Of a stretch of DNA of 33,013 nucleotides, positions 22,579-30,523 are shown one piece after another. Origin of the DNA: Oscillospiraceae bacterium (GTDB taxonomy: Bacteria; Bacillota; Clostridia; Oscillospirales; Oscillospiraceae); contig JAETQF010000023.1 of the NCBI GenBank assembly GCA_021770845.1, positions 1-33,013 on the forward strand, given 5' to 3'. The position numbers and the translations under genes were made by a program. Each line of letters starts with the position of its first letter. The stretch's first letter is position 1. The notes under the pieces are model-generated. The model had not been told where the DNA came from. It saw only the letters and a list, made by a program, of their open reading frames with translations, and ran no database searches.

Positions 22579-23220
22579 ATGGAGCTGATTCAGGCCATCC
22601 TTGCCCTCTACCGGGAACGCGGGGGCTGGTTTTTGGGGCTGCTGTGGGATCACTTCCTCCTGTCGGGGCAGGCCATCCTGCTGTCCGGAAGCATCGGATT
22701 GCTGCTGGGCATCTTCATCGCCCAGCGGCCCCGGCTGGCTCCGGCGGTGATGGGAGTGTGCAATGTGCTGTACACCATCCCGGCCATCTCCCTGCTGGGC
22801 ATATTGATCCCCTTTACCGGAATTGGAAACAAAACGGCGGTGATCGCCCTGACCATCTATGGCGTCATGCCCATGGTGCGCAACACCTACGTGGGCCTCA
22901 CCACCCTGGATCCGGACATTCTGGAGGCCGCCGCCGGCATGGGGAGCACCGCCATGCAGACCCTGCTGCGGGTGAAGCTGCCCATGGCCGCCGGGGTGAT
23001 CCTGGCGGGTGTGCGGAACATGGTGGTGATGACCGTGTCCGTGGCGGGCATCGCCTCCTTTGTGGGGGCCGGTGGGCTGGGCGTGTCCATCTACCGGGGC
23101 ATCACCATCTACGACCCCGCCATGACCGCGGCGGGCAGCATTTTGATCGCGTCCCTGGCGGTTTTGCTGGACTTCCTTCTGGGGCGCGTGGAAAAACACT
23201 TTAAAAAATACGGGAGCTGA
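22579..23220 (+). CDS. Osmoprotectant/quaternary-amine ABC importer permease
   Basis: This is the membrane subunit (213 residues) of an OpuB/OpuC-type importer for choline, betaine, carnitine or a related amine. It has several hydrophobic helices, SIGLLLGIFIAQRPRLAPAVM, cut here before further conserved GVCNVLYTIPAISLLGILIP, and the ABC-permease EAA-type loop ILEAAAGMGSTAMQTLLRVKLP, which contacts the ATPase. The start at 22579 lies 5 bases after the preceding stop with no strong ribosome site. Only one permease gene is present, so it would act as a homodimer. It is followed by binding-protein and ATPase genes in a row. Confidence 0.92.
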   Translation: MELIQAILALYRERGGWFLGLLWDHFLLSGQAILLSGSIGLLLGIFIAQRPRLAPAVMGVCNVLYTIPAISLLGILIPFTGIGNKTAVIALTIYGVMPMVRNTYVGLTTLDPDILEAAAGMGSTAMQTLLRVKLPMAAGVILAGVRNMVVMTVSVAGIASFVGAGGLGVSIYRGITIYDPAMTAAGSILIASLAVLLDFLLGRVEKHFKKYGS

Positions 23221-23225
23221 TTGTG

Positions 23226-24131
23226 ATGAAACAGAAAATTCTTGCGCTGATTCTGGCGCTGGCCGCCGCGCTGAGCCTGTCCGCCTGCGGCAAGCCCGCC
23301 GCCGCGGGGCCGGTGAAGATCGCCACCAAGCCCATGACGGAGCAGTATATCCTGGGGGAGATGCTGGGCCTGATCCTGGAGGACGCGGGCTTCCAGGTGG
23401 AGATCACCAAGGGCATCGGCGGCGGCACCAACAACATCCACCCCGCCATGGAGAAAGGGGAGTTCGACCTCTACCCGGAATACACCTCCAGCGGCTGGGT
23501 GATGGTGCTGGATCACGAGGCCGTGGGCGTGGACGACCAGGAGATGCTGGCCAAGCTCAAGTCGGAGTATCAGGAGAAGTTCCAGATGACCTGGGTGGGA
23601 CTCTACGGGTTCAACAACACCTTCGCCGTCGCGGTGCGGGAGGAGACGGCCCAGCAGTACGGCCTGACCACCACCAGCGATCTGGCCAAGGTGGCGGGGG
23701 AGCTGAACTTCGGCGGCAACCCGGACTATATCGAGCGGGCGGACGGCTTCGCCCTGCTGGCCGACACCTACGGCCTGGAGTTCAAGAGCGTCAACGATAT
23801 CGACATCGGCCTGAAGTACCAGGCCCTCCGGAACGGGGACATCGACGTGACCAACGCCTTCACCACCGACGCCCAGCTGGGCAACGCCTCCGCCGGGCTG
23901 GTGACGCTGGAGGACGATCTGCACCTGCAGGTCAACTACTTCTGCTCCACCGTGGTGCGGCAGGACGCGCTGGAGAAGCACCCCGGCCTGGAGCAGGCGC
24001 TGATGAAGATGGACGGCCTGCTGTCCGACGGGGAGATGGCCCACCTGAACTACCTGGTGGAGGTGGAGGGCGCGGACGAGAAAGAGGCGGCCCGGGACTT
24101 CCTGGTGGAAAAGGGCGTTTTGAAGGGATAA
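23226..24131 (+). CDS. Quaternary-amine-type binding lipoprotein of the ABC importer
   Basis: This is the extracellular ligand-binding subunit, 301 residues. The signal ends at a lipobox LSAC (Cys21). The mature part begins VKIATKPMTEQYILGEMLG and contains GIGGGTNNIHPAMEKGEFDLYPEYT in the order expected for the OpuAC/OpuBC (type F) family, and later DIDIGLKYQALRNGDIDVTNAFTTDAQL. The aromatic cage that binds the trimethylammonium group in known members cannot be confirmed without alignment, so ligands such as choline, carnitine, betaine or ethanolamine remain open. A GTG lies just before the chosen ATG; GGAG spacing favours the ATG. It lies 3 bases before the ATPase gene. Confidence 0.92.
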   Translation: MKQKILALILALAAALSLSACGKPAAAGPVKIATKPMTEQYILGEMLGLILEDAGFQVEITKGIGGGTNNIHPAMEKGEFDLYPEYTSSGWVMVLDHEAVGVDDQEMLAKLKSEYQEKFQMTWVGLYGFNNTFAVAVREETAQQYGLTTTSDLAKVAGELNFGGNPDYIERADGFALLADTYGLEFKSVNDIDIGLKYQALRNGDIDVTNAFTTDAQLGNASAGLVTLEDDLHLQVNYFCSTVVRQDALEKHPGLEQALMKMDGLLSDGEMAHLNYLVEVEGADEKEAARDFLVEKGVLKG

Positions 24132-24134
24132 GCC

Positions 24135-24893
24135 ATGGCGGAGCCTGTGATTCAATTTGACCGGGTGTGCAAGTCCTTTGACGGCCACCCGGTGCTGCGG
24201 GACTTCTCCCTGTCCGTGGAGCGGGGGGAGTTCCTGACGGTGATCGGCCGCTCCGGCTGCGGCAAGACCACCGCCCTGCGGCTGGTGAACGGCCTCATCT
24301 CCGCCGACACGGGCTGGGTGCTGGTGAAGGGTCAGGACGTGGCCCAGGCCGACCCCGTGGCCCTGCGCCGGGGCATCGGCTACACCATCCAGAACGTGGG
24401 CCTGTTCCCCCACATGACGGTGGAGAAAAACATCGCCTACGTGCCCTCCCTGTCCAAGTCCCCCCTCTGGAAGGGGGAGGAGCGCAGCCGGCGGGCGGCG
24501 GAGCTGCTGCAAACGGTGGGGCTGGAGCCGGATCTGGCGGGGCGCTACCCCCGGGAGCTGTCCGGCGGGCAGCGCCAGCGGGTGGGCATCGCCCGGGCCC
24601 TGGCCGCCCAGCCGGATATTCTTCTGATGGACGAGCCCTTCGGGGCGGTGGACGAGATCACCCGCCGTCAGCTCCAGGACGAGATCCTGCGCCTCCACCA
24701 GGAGCGGGGCATTACCATCCTGTTCGTCACCCACGACATTGAGGAGGCCCTCAAGCTGGGCACCCGGGTGCTGGTGATGGAGGAGGGCAGGGCCACCCAG
24801 TTCGGCCCGCCCAGCGCCCTCCTGTCCAGCCCCGCCACCCCCTTTGCCGCCCAGCTGGTGCGCCGGAGCCGGGACTTTGCCCCCAGGCAGTAA
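24135..24893 (+). CDS. ABC importer ATP-binding protein, OpuBA/ProV type
   Basis: This is the ATPase of the amine importer, 252 residues. It has Walker A GRSGCGKTT, a Q-loop, signature LSGGQRQRVGIARAL, Walker B ILLMDEPFGAVDEITR and the switch H in FVTHDIEEALKLG. The sequence after the signature is typical of the quaternary-amine (QAT) group. It lacks the C-terminal CBS-domain pair that senses ionic strength in OpuCA/ProV-like osmoregulated importers (the chain ends about 30 residues after the switch region). That argues for a nutrient-scavenging rather than an osmotic role. EutH follows 15 bases downstream. Confidence 0.93.
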   Translation: MAEPVIQFDRVCKSFDGHPVLRDFSLSVERGEFLTVIGRSGCGKTTALRLVNGLISADTGWVLVKGQDVAQADPVALRRGIGYTIQNVGLFPHMTVEKNIAYVPSLSKSPLWKGEERSRRAAELLQTVGLEPDLAGRYPRELSGGQRQRVGIARALAAQPDILLMDEPFGAVDEITRRQLQDEILRLHQERGITILFVTHDIEEALKLGTRVLVMEEGRATQFGPPSALLSSPATPFAAQLVRRSRDFAPRQ

Positions 24894-24908
24894 AAGGAGG
24901 ACGCCCAC

Positions 24909-26009
24909 ATGACAATCGTGGCGCTGAACCGGATCCTGATGATCGTGATGGCTGGGGGCGCGGTGCTGGGCGGAATCGACCGCATTCTGGGCAACCGGCT
25001 GGGCCTGGGGGAGCAGTTTGAAAAGGGTTTTCTGCTGCTGGGGCCCATGGCCCTGTCCATGGCGGGGATGATCTGCCTGACGCCGGTGCTGGCGGATGTG
25101 CTGGGCCGGTTCATCGTCCCTCTGTACCGGCTGATGGGGGTGGATCCCGCCATGTTTGGGGGCCTGCTGGCCATCGACATGGGGGGCTATCAGCTGGCCC
25201 GGGAGCTGGCCGCCGACCCCTTCATGGGCAGCTACGCGGGGCTGGTGGTGGCCGCCATGTTCGGCTGCACCCTGGTGTTTACCATCCCCGTGGGCATGGG
25301 GATGATCGCAAAGCCGGATCGCCCGCTGTTTGCCCGGGGCATCATGCTGGGGCTGGCGGCCATGCCGGTGGGGCTGGCGGCGGGAGGGCTGGCCGCCGGG
25401 CTGACCCTCCCGGCCTGCCTGCATCAGAACCTGCCCGTCTTTGCCCTGTCCCTGCTGCTGCTGGTGGGGCTGTGGAAGGCCCCGGAGCGGATGGTCAGGG
25501 GTTTCTGCGCCCTGGCCGCCGGCATCAGGGCCCTTGTCACCGGGGGGCTGGTGCTGGCGGCGGTGGAGTCGCTGACGGGGTGGAACCCGGTGACGGGCAT
25601 GGCCCCCGTTTCGGAGGCCATGGCGGTGGTGGCCTCCATCGGGGTGGTGATGCTGGGCAGCCTGCCTGTGGCGGAGCTGCTGCGCCGGGGGCTGGCCCGC
25701 CCCTTCCGGCGGCTGGGCGGCAGGCTGGGGGTGAAGCCTGAGAGCCTCACCGGGATGCTGGTCAGTCTGGCCACCCCTCTGCCCGCCCTGTCCATGTATC
25801 CGGACATGGATCGCCGGGGCAAGGTGGCGGCGGGGGCCTTTCTGGTGAGCGGGGCCAGCCTGCTGGCCGCCCACATGGGCTTTGTGGTCAGCGTGGAGCC
25901 GGAGATGCTGTTTCCGCTGTTTGCGGGCAAGCTCACCGGTGCGCTGGCCGCGGCGGCGCTGGCCCTGTGGCTGGAGTGGAACAAAGAAACGGACAGGAGC
26001 CGTGGCTGA
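24909..26009 (+). CDS. eutH: EutH-family ethanolamine transport protein
   Basis: This is a polytopic membrane protein of 366 residues with about ten hydrophobic segments. It matches EutH through GGIDRILGNRLGLGEQFEKGF (in parts), APVL-like LTPVLADVLGRFIVPLY, DPAMFGGLLAIDMGGYQLA, and the late PLPALSMYPDMDRRGK. EutH mediates ethanolamine entry in eut operons. Here there is no ammonia-lyase, shell protein or other eut gene in the window; instead it ends an operon with an amine-type ABC importer and a redox flavoprotein. AAAAGGAGG precedes the start and a strong terminator follows. Confidence 0.9.
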   Translation: MTIVALNRILMIVMAGGAVLGGIDRILGNRLGLGEQFEKGFLLLGPMALSMAGMICLTPVLADVLGRFIVPLYRLMGVDPAMFGGLLAIDMGGYQLARELAADPFMGSYAGLVVAAMFGCTLVFTIPVGMGMIAKPDRPLFARGIMLGLAAMPVGLAAGGLAAGLTLPACLHQNLPVFALSLLLLVGLWKAPERMVRGFCALAAGIRALVTGGLVLAAVESLTGWNPVTGMAPVSEAMAVVASIGVVMLGSLPVAELLRRGLARPFRRLGGRLGVKPESLTGMLVSLATPLPALSMYPDMDRRGKVAAGAFLVSGASLLAAHMGFVVSVEPEMLFPLFAGKLTGALAAAALALWLEWNKETDRSRG

Positions 26010-26048
26010 GCGGGACGCCTGGAGCGGACGCCGCCGCCCCGCGGAAAA

Positions 26049-26083
26049 GGGAGCCCCCGGTTGTGCCGGAGGGCTCCCTTTTT
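26049..26083. terminator. Intrinsic terminator after eutH
   Basis: GGGAGCCC (26049-26056) pairs with GGGCTCCC (26071-26078), with an inner CCGG/CCGG stem and one bulged A. AAAA precedes and TTTTT follows. Confidence 0.92.
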
Positions 26084-26101
26084 CTGTCCGGCGGAAGGGG
26101 G

Positions 26102-26130
26102 TTGACTTTAGTATGAGATCGTACTATACT
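26102..26130 (+). promoter_or_regulatory. Sigma-A promoter for marR-MATE
   Basis: TTGACT (26102-26107), a 17-base spacer and TATACT (26125-26130), 37 bases before the start codon and buried in the operator below. Confidence 0.85.
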
Positions 26131-26150
26131 ACCGGAGTACGATTTCATAC
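26111..26150 (+). promoter_or_regulatory. MarR-type autoregulatory operator
   Basis: GTATGAGATCGTACT (26111-26125) and AGTACGATTTCATAC (26136-26150) are inverted copies with one mismatch in 15, separated by 10 bases. The left arm covers the promoter spacer and the first base of the -10 box, and the spacer holds the rest of it. Self-repression by the MarR protein encoded next is the obvious reading. Confidence 0.8.
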
Positions 26151-26167
26151 CAAGGGAGGAACCGCCC

Positions 26168-26638
26168 ATGCCCCACGGATCCAAGGCCCTGCGCCGCTTC
26201 AACCATCTGTTCAACGAGACCACGGAGGCGTATCACGACGCCTCGGTTCGGCTGGGTCTGTCCCACAGCATGATGCAGATCCTCTATACCGTCTATGATT
26301 ACGGCGACGGCCGCCGCTGCCCCCTGCGGGAGGTGTGCGTCCAGACCGGGATCAGCAAGCAGACCATCAACTCCGCCTTGCGGAAGCTGGAGGGGGAGGG
26401 GATCGCCCGCCTGGAGCAGGCCGGGGGAAAGCGGAAGGACGTGTGCCTGACGGAGAAGGGGCTGGCCCTGGCCCGGCGCACCGTGGCCCGGATCATGGAG
26501 GTGGAGGACGGGGTGTTCGCCTCCTGGCGGCCGGAGGATGTGGAGACGTACCTGACCCTTACCCAGCGGTATCTCACCGCCTTCCGGGAGGGGATTCAGA
26601 GCCTTGAAACAGAACGGGAGCGTCAGAACGAGCCATGA
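26168..26638 (+). CDS. MarR-family transcriptional regulator
   Basis: This 156-residue winged-helix protein probably acts as a dimeric repressor released by a small ligand. The DNA-binding part is visible as CPLREVCVQTGISKQTINSALRKLEGEGIARLEQAGGKRKDVCLTEKG, in segments: helix-turn-helix SKQTINSALRKLE, then the wing with a basic GGKRKDV. GGGAGG precedes the start. Its stop overlaps the MATE start by 4 bases and it sits behind a strong inverted-repeat operator, so it most likely controls itself and the exporter together. Confidence 0.94.
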   Translation: MPHGSKALRRFNHLFNETTEAYHDASVRLGLSHSMMQILYTVYDYGDGRRCPLREVCVQTGISKQTINSALRKLEGEGIARLEQAGGKRKDVCLTEKGLALARRTVARIMEVEDGVFASWRPEDVETYLTLTQRYLTAFREGIQSLETERERQNEP

Positions 26639-27963
26639 TACAGCTATCCGATCACTTTGACTGCAAGCGCCTGCTGCGCTTCACCTTCCCCTCCATCATC
26701 ATGATGGTGTTTACCTCCATCTACGGGGTGGTGGACGGGTTTTTCGTGTCCAATTACGCGGGCAAGACCGCCTTCGCGGCGGTGAATTTCATCTTCCCGG
26801 TGCTGATCATTCTGGGCTGCGCCGGATTTATGCTGGGCACCGGCGGCAGCGCCCTCATCTCCAAAACCATGGGGGAGGGGAACATCAGAAAGGCCAACGA
26901 GATCTTCTCCCTGCTGGTTTGGACGGGGGGCGCGCTGGGCGTGGCGCTGGGGGCGGCCGGGATCGCCCTGCTGCCCGCCGTGGCCTCCCTGCTGGGGGCG
27001 GAGGGCCAGATGTGGGAGGACTGCGTGACCTACGGGCGGATCATCCTGGCGGCGCTGCCCTTCTATGTCCTCCAGATGGAGTTCCAGTGCCTGTTCGCCA
27101 CGGCGGAAAAGCCCAAGCTGGGCCTTGCCGTTACGGTGGCGGCGGGGGTGACCAACATGGCGCTGGACGGCCTGTTTGTGGGGGCCTTCCGCTGGGGCGT
27201 GGTGGGCGCGGCGGCGGCTACCGCCTTCAGCCAGATGGTGGGCGGCGTGATCCCGCTGATCTACTTTGCCCGGGAAAACTCCAGCCTGCTGCGACTGACC
27301 CGGTGCGGCTTCGACGGGCGGGCGCTGCTGGCCGCCTGCTCCAACGGGGCATCTGAGCTGATGAGCAATATCTCCATGTCGGTGGTGTCCATGCTGTACA
27401 ACGGCCAGCTCATGGCCAAGGCCGGGGAGGACGGCGTGGCCGCCTACGGGGTGCTGATGTACGTGAGCATGATTTTCCAGGCCATCTTCATCGGCTATGC
27501 CGTGGGGACGGCCCCGGTGGTGGGCTACCATTACGGCGCGGGCAACCAGGGGGAGCTGAAGGGGCTGCTGCGGCGCAGCGCCGCCCTCATTGGCGGCTTC
27601 TCCGCGGCCATGTGTCTGGCGGGGGAGACGCTGGGCCGGCCCCTGTCGGTGATCTTCGTGGGCTATGACCCGGATCTGCTGGACATGACCGCCCACGCCT
27701 TTGCTATCTTCTCCGTGTCCTTCTTGTTCTCCGGCTTCGCCATCTTTGGTTCCTCCTTTTTCACCGCGCTGAACGACGGGCTCACCTCGGCGCTGATCTC
27801 CTTTTTGCGCACCCTGGTGTTCCAGTGCGCGGCGGTGATCATCTTCCCCATGCTCTGGGGGCTGGACGGGATCTGGTGGTCTATTGTGGCGGCGGAGGTG
27901 ATGGCGGTGGCGGTGACGCTGGTTTTTCTGGCGGCCAAGCGCAAGCGGTACGGATACGCATAA
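26635..27963 (+). CDS. MATE-family efflux transporter
   Basis: This is a 442-residue membrane exporter of the multidrug and toxic compound extrusion family, which uses a Na+ or H+ gradient. About twelve hydrophobic helices are seen. The N-terminal half has IMMVFTSIYGVVDGFFVSNY and GTGGSALISKTMGEG, and the second half repeats the pattern (FIGYAVGTAPVVGYHYGAGN). The subgroup resembles MepA/NorM-like Firmicutes members. The substrate cannot be told. It overlaps the MarR gene, whose ligand may also be its cargo. Confidence 0.93.
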   Translation: MIQLSDHFDCKRLLRFTFPSIIMMVFTSIYGVVDGFFVSNYAGKTAFAAVNFIFPVLIILGCAGFMLGTGGSALISKTMGEGNIRKANEIFSLLVWTGGALGVALGAAGIALLPAVASLLGAEGQMWEDCVTYGRIILAALPFYVLQMEFQCLFATAEKPKLGLAVTVAAGVTNMALDGLFVGAFRWGVVGAAAATAFSQMVGGVIPLIYFARENSSLLRLTRCGFDGRALLAACSNGASELMSNISMSVVSMLYNGQLMAKAGEDGVAAYGVLMYVSMIFQAIFIGYAVGTAPVVGYHYGAGNQGELKGLLRRSAALIGGFSAAMCLAGETLGRPLSVIFVGYDPDLLDMTAHAFAIFSVSFLFSGFAIFGSSFFTALNDGLTSALISFLRTLVFQCAAVIIFPMLWGLDGIWWSIVAAEVMAVAVTLVFLAAKRKRYGYA

Positions 27964-27996
27964 AAAAACGGGCGGCAGGGGAGACCTGCCGCCCGT
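27961..27996 (-). terminator. Intrinsic terminator for the oxidoreductase transcript
   Basis: ACGGGCGGCAGG (27968-27979) and CCTGCCGCCCGT (27985-27996) form a perfect 12-bp stem with a 5-base loop. On the minus strand it is followed by a run of seven T (27962-27967 plus the stem edge). It overlaps the last codon of the MATE gene. It may also slow plus-strand transcription, though no T-run follows on that side. Confidence 0.9.
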
Positions 27997-28012
27997 CCGT
28001 CTATGGATGTAC

Positions 28013-29287
28013 TCAGAAGTCCGCCAGGGTGATAGTCCGGCCCCCGTCCAGCCGGGACGCCTCCGCGGCCAGGGCCATCACGTGGCTCTCCACCGAGGCG
28101 TCGATGCCGGTGAGGCTCTGGGCGCCGCCCTCCGCCATCAGCTTGCAGAAGGCCGCCATCAGGCCGAAGTCGCCGCCGCCATGGCCGGAATAGGCGCCGC
28201 TTTCCTCCTGCAGGCCGATGACTTCCTCCGGCCGGCCGAACCGGCGCAGGTGGAGGGTGTTTTCCTCCATGTCCCCCTCGATCTCGCCCTGGGTGCCGGT
28301 GACCTTGATGGTGCGGTGGCAGTCCTGGGTGAAGGCGGTCATGGTGAAGGTGGCGTGGATGTGGTTGGCAAACTCCAGGTTCACCGTCTGGTGATCCACC
28401 ACGTTGTTGTCACAGTGGAACACGCACCGGCCATAGGGCCCTGTGTGCAGGGCGGCCATAATTTTTTCCTCGTCCGGATCGCTGGCCAGCACGTCGCAGG
28501 GCCAGCCCGCCCCCCGGCCCCGTATGCCGGTGCGGGGGTCGGTGACGTAGATCTTCTCCGCGTCGTAGGGGCAGTCCTCCTTGCAGGCACAGCCGTCCAG
28601 GCACCGCAGGGCCGCCCCCTCCGGGGCGTTTTCCTCTTTGAAGTAGTCCAGGGAGCCGAAGCTCTGCACCCGCAGGCAGGGCTCTCCCGCCAGCCAGCGG
28701 AGTATGTCCATGTCGTGGCAGCTCTTTTGCAGGATCATGGGGCTGGTTTCGCGGTCGTTGCGCCAGTTGCCCCGGACGAAGCTGTGGGCCTGGTGCCAGT
28801 AGGCCACGTGCTCGATGGCGTCGATGGTTTCCACCTTGCCGATCTCCCCCCGGGAGAGGAGATCCTTCAGGGCGGCATAGAACCGGGTGTACCGCAGCAC
28901 ATGACACACCACCACCGTTTTGCCCGTCTCGTGGGCCTTGTCCTGCAGGGCGCGGCAGTCCTCCAGGCTGGGGGAGATGGGCTTCTCCAGCAGGACGTGG
29001 TAGCCCTTGTCCAAAGCGGCCAGGGCGGCGCGGACGTGCTGCCGATCCTGGGTGGCCACGATCATGACGTCGGCCAGCCTGGGCTGGGCCAGCAGGGCGT
29101 CGTCGGAGGGAAAGCAGCGATCCTCTGGCACGCCGTACCGCTCCCGCAGCAGGGCCAGACGCTCCGGGCGGACGTCCGCCCCGGCGACGATCCGCATCTC
29201 CTCCGGGTGCTCCTTCTGGTAGGGGGCGTAGGCCTCCAGCCCTCGGGCCCCGCAGCCGCAGATGGCAAAGGTAATGGGCTTTGACAT
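28013..29287 (-). CDS. Gfo/Idh/MocA-family oxidoreductase
   Basis: This is a 424-residue NAD(P)-dependent enzyme of the glucose-fructose oxidoreductase/inositol dehydrogenase family. These enzymes act on sugars, sugar acids or cyclitols. The Rossmann start is ITFAICGCGARGLEAY. The catalytic EKP motif is in VLLEKPISPSLEDC, followed by the CHVLRYTRFYAALKDLL helix that often carries the second catalytic site. A Cys cluster (CLDGCACKEDCPYDAEK) appears in the C-terminal domain, as in a subset of the family, and may bind metal. AAGGAG precedes the start at 29287; a start 7 codons earlier is less likely. The substrate is unknown. Confidence 0.92.
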   Translation of the reverse strand: MSKPITFAICGCGARGLEAYAPYQKEHPEEMRIVAGADVRPERLALLRERYGVPEDRCFPSDDALLAQPRLADVMIVATQDRQHVRAALAALDKGYHVLLEKPISPSLEDCRALQDKAHETGKTVVVCHVLRYTRFYAALKDLLSRGEIGKVETIDAIEHVAYWHQAHSFVRGNWRNDRETSPMILQKSCHDMDILRWLAGEPCLRVQSFGSLDYFKEENAPEGAALRCLDGCACKEDCPYDAEKIYVTDPRTGIRGRGAGWPCDVLASDPDEEKIMAALHTGPYGRCVFHCDNNVVDHQTVNLEFANHIHATFTMTAFTQDCHRTIKVTGTQGEIEGDMEENTLHLRRFGRPEEVIGLQEESGAYSGHGGGDFGLMAAFCKLMAEGGAQSLTGIDASVESHVMALAAEASRLDGGRTITLADF

Positions 29288-29310
29288 GGCGCGATCTCTC
29301 CTTATCATTG

Positions 29311-29342
29311 AATGGCCGCCCTCCCGGAGGAAGGCGGCATTG
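29311..29342 (-). other. Intercistronic hairpin between the antiporter and oxidoreductase genes
   Basis: GCCGCC (29315-29320) plus TCC pairs with GGA plus GGCGGC around 29328-29338, with AATG/CATT at the base. No T-run follows on the minus strand. It may be an mRNA processing or stability element between co-transcribed genes. Confidence 0.4.
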
Positions 29343-29348
29343 GAACCA

Positions 29349-30317
29349 CTAAAGAGTGAACTGCACCGCGCAGAAGGCGGCGTAGATGGCCAGCAGCGCC
29401 AGGCCCTGGATCCGGCTCAGCTTCCCCCGGCGCAGGGCGGGGAGGGTGAGCAGCGCCATGACCAGGAACATGACGGGCAGATCCAGCACCAGGGAGGCGT
29501 TATAGCCGGCGATCTGGGCGCTCTTGGGGATGGGGAAGGGGGCCAGGGTTACCGACACCCCGGACACCAGCACCAGATTGAACAGGTTGGCCCCGATGAC
29601 GTTGCCCAGGGACAGGGCCCCGTGGCCCTTCACCAGAGAGGTGATGGCGGTGACCAGCTCGGGCAGGGAGGTGCCCAGGGCCACGAAGGTGAGGGCGATG
29701 ACCGACTCGGGCACGCCCAGGGCCTGGGCGATGAGGGTGCCGTTGTCCACCAGCAGGTTGGCCCCCACCGCGATGAGCGCGGCTCCGGCCACCAGCAGGA
29801 CGATATCCTTCAGGGTGGAGCCGCCCTCCTCCTGGATGGGCTCCCCGTGGGGGGCGGGGGAGGGGTGGGCCTTCATCTGCCACACGGTGGCAACCATGTA
29901 GACCACAAACAGGGCCAGCAGGCAGAAGCCCGCGACCTGGGTGAACTGGCCGGTGGTGTAGGCGATGCCGGCGTACAGCGCCGCCGCCGTGAAAAAGAAG
30001 GCCACCGGCAGGCGCAGGGACTTGGGATCCACCTTCCCGGGGCGGATGGCCACGGTGAGGGCGGCGATGAGGGCGGTGTTGCAGATCACCGAGCCGATGG
30101 CGTTGCCGTAGGCGATCTCGCCGTGGCCGGACAGGGCGGAGGTGGTGGACACCATCACCTCCGGCAGGGTGGTACCGATGGACACCACCGTGGCGCCGAT
30201 GAGCAGCTCGGGCAGATGGAATCGGCGGGCGATGCCGGTGGCACCGTCTACAAACCAGTCGCCGCCCTTGATCAGAAAGACCAAGCCGACGGCGAACAGC
30301 AGAACCGGGATTAGCAT
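29349..30317 (-). CDS. Calcium/sodium antiporter (CaCA family)
   Basis: This is a 322-residue membrane exchanger that expels Ca2+ using the Na+ gradient. It has the two inverted alpha repeats of the family: GTTLPEVMVSTTSALSGHG with GNAIGS in the first half, and GTSLPELVTAITSLVKGHG with GNVIGAN in the second. Both conserved Glu residues are present. About ten hydrophobic helices are seen, with a cytoplasmic loop (KAHPSPAPHGEPIQEEGG) between the halves. AGGAGG precedes the start. It resembles E. coli YrbG. It is upstream of the oxidoreductase gene on the same strand, about 60 bases apart, and probably shares its promoter. Confidence 0.95.
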   Translation of the reverse strand: MLIPVLLFAVGLVFLIKGGDWFVDGATGIARRFHLPELLIGATVVSIGTTLPEVMVSTTSALSGHGEIAYGNAIGSVICNTALIAALTVAIRPGKVDPKSLRLPVAFFFTAAALYAGIAYTTGQFTQVAGFCLLALFVVYMVATVWQMKAHPSPAPHGEPIQEEGGSTLKDIVLLVAGAALIAVGANLLVDNGTLIAQALGVPESVIALTFVALGTSLPELVTAITSLVKGHGALSLGNVIGANLFNLVLVSGVSVTLAPFPIPKSAQIAGYNASLVLDLPVMFLVMALLTLPALRRGKLSRIQGLALLAIYAAFCAVQFTL

Positions 30318-30384
30318 TGCGGAAAACCTCCTGCGGGCCGGAGCCCATGTAAAGACGTTGAGACAAAGCCCGTGCGTCAGCTAT

Positions 30385-30413
30385 AGCGTACCCCAAAGTT
30401 TGGGACTTGTCAA
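30385..30413 (-). promoter_or_regulatory. Candidate sigma-A promoter for the antiporter-oxidoreductase operon
   Basis: On the minus strand TTGACA (30408-30413), a 17-base spacer and TACGCT (30385-30390). The -35 is perfect and the -10 weak; a TATAGC lies a few bases further on. Confidence 0.5.
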
Positions 30414-30454
30414 TGACCTTCCAGGATCTTTCCCAAAAACTTCCCGGAGGGGCG

Positions 30455-30483
30455 TTGCCAGCAGGCGGATTCTGTGTTAAAAT
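30455..30483 (+). promoter_or_regulatory. Sigma-A promoter for the DivIVA-like gene
   Basis: TTGCCA (30455-30460), a 17-base spacer and TAAAAT (30478-30483) with an upstream TGT extended element, 40 bases before the start codon. Confidence 0.8.
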
Positions 30484-30523
30484 AGAGAAACTGACCAAAC
30501 TGATGGAGGAAGAAGGAGACGGG

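Noticed and set aside
23109..25874. A 921-codon minus-strand open frame opposite the amine importer genes
   Set aside because: Same cause: a codon-bias shadow of four well-supported plus-strand genes.
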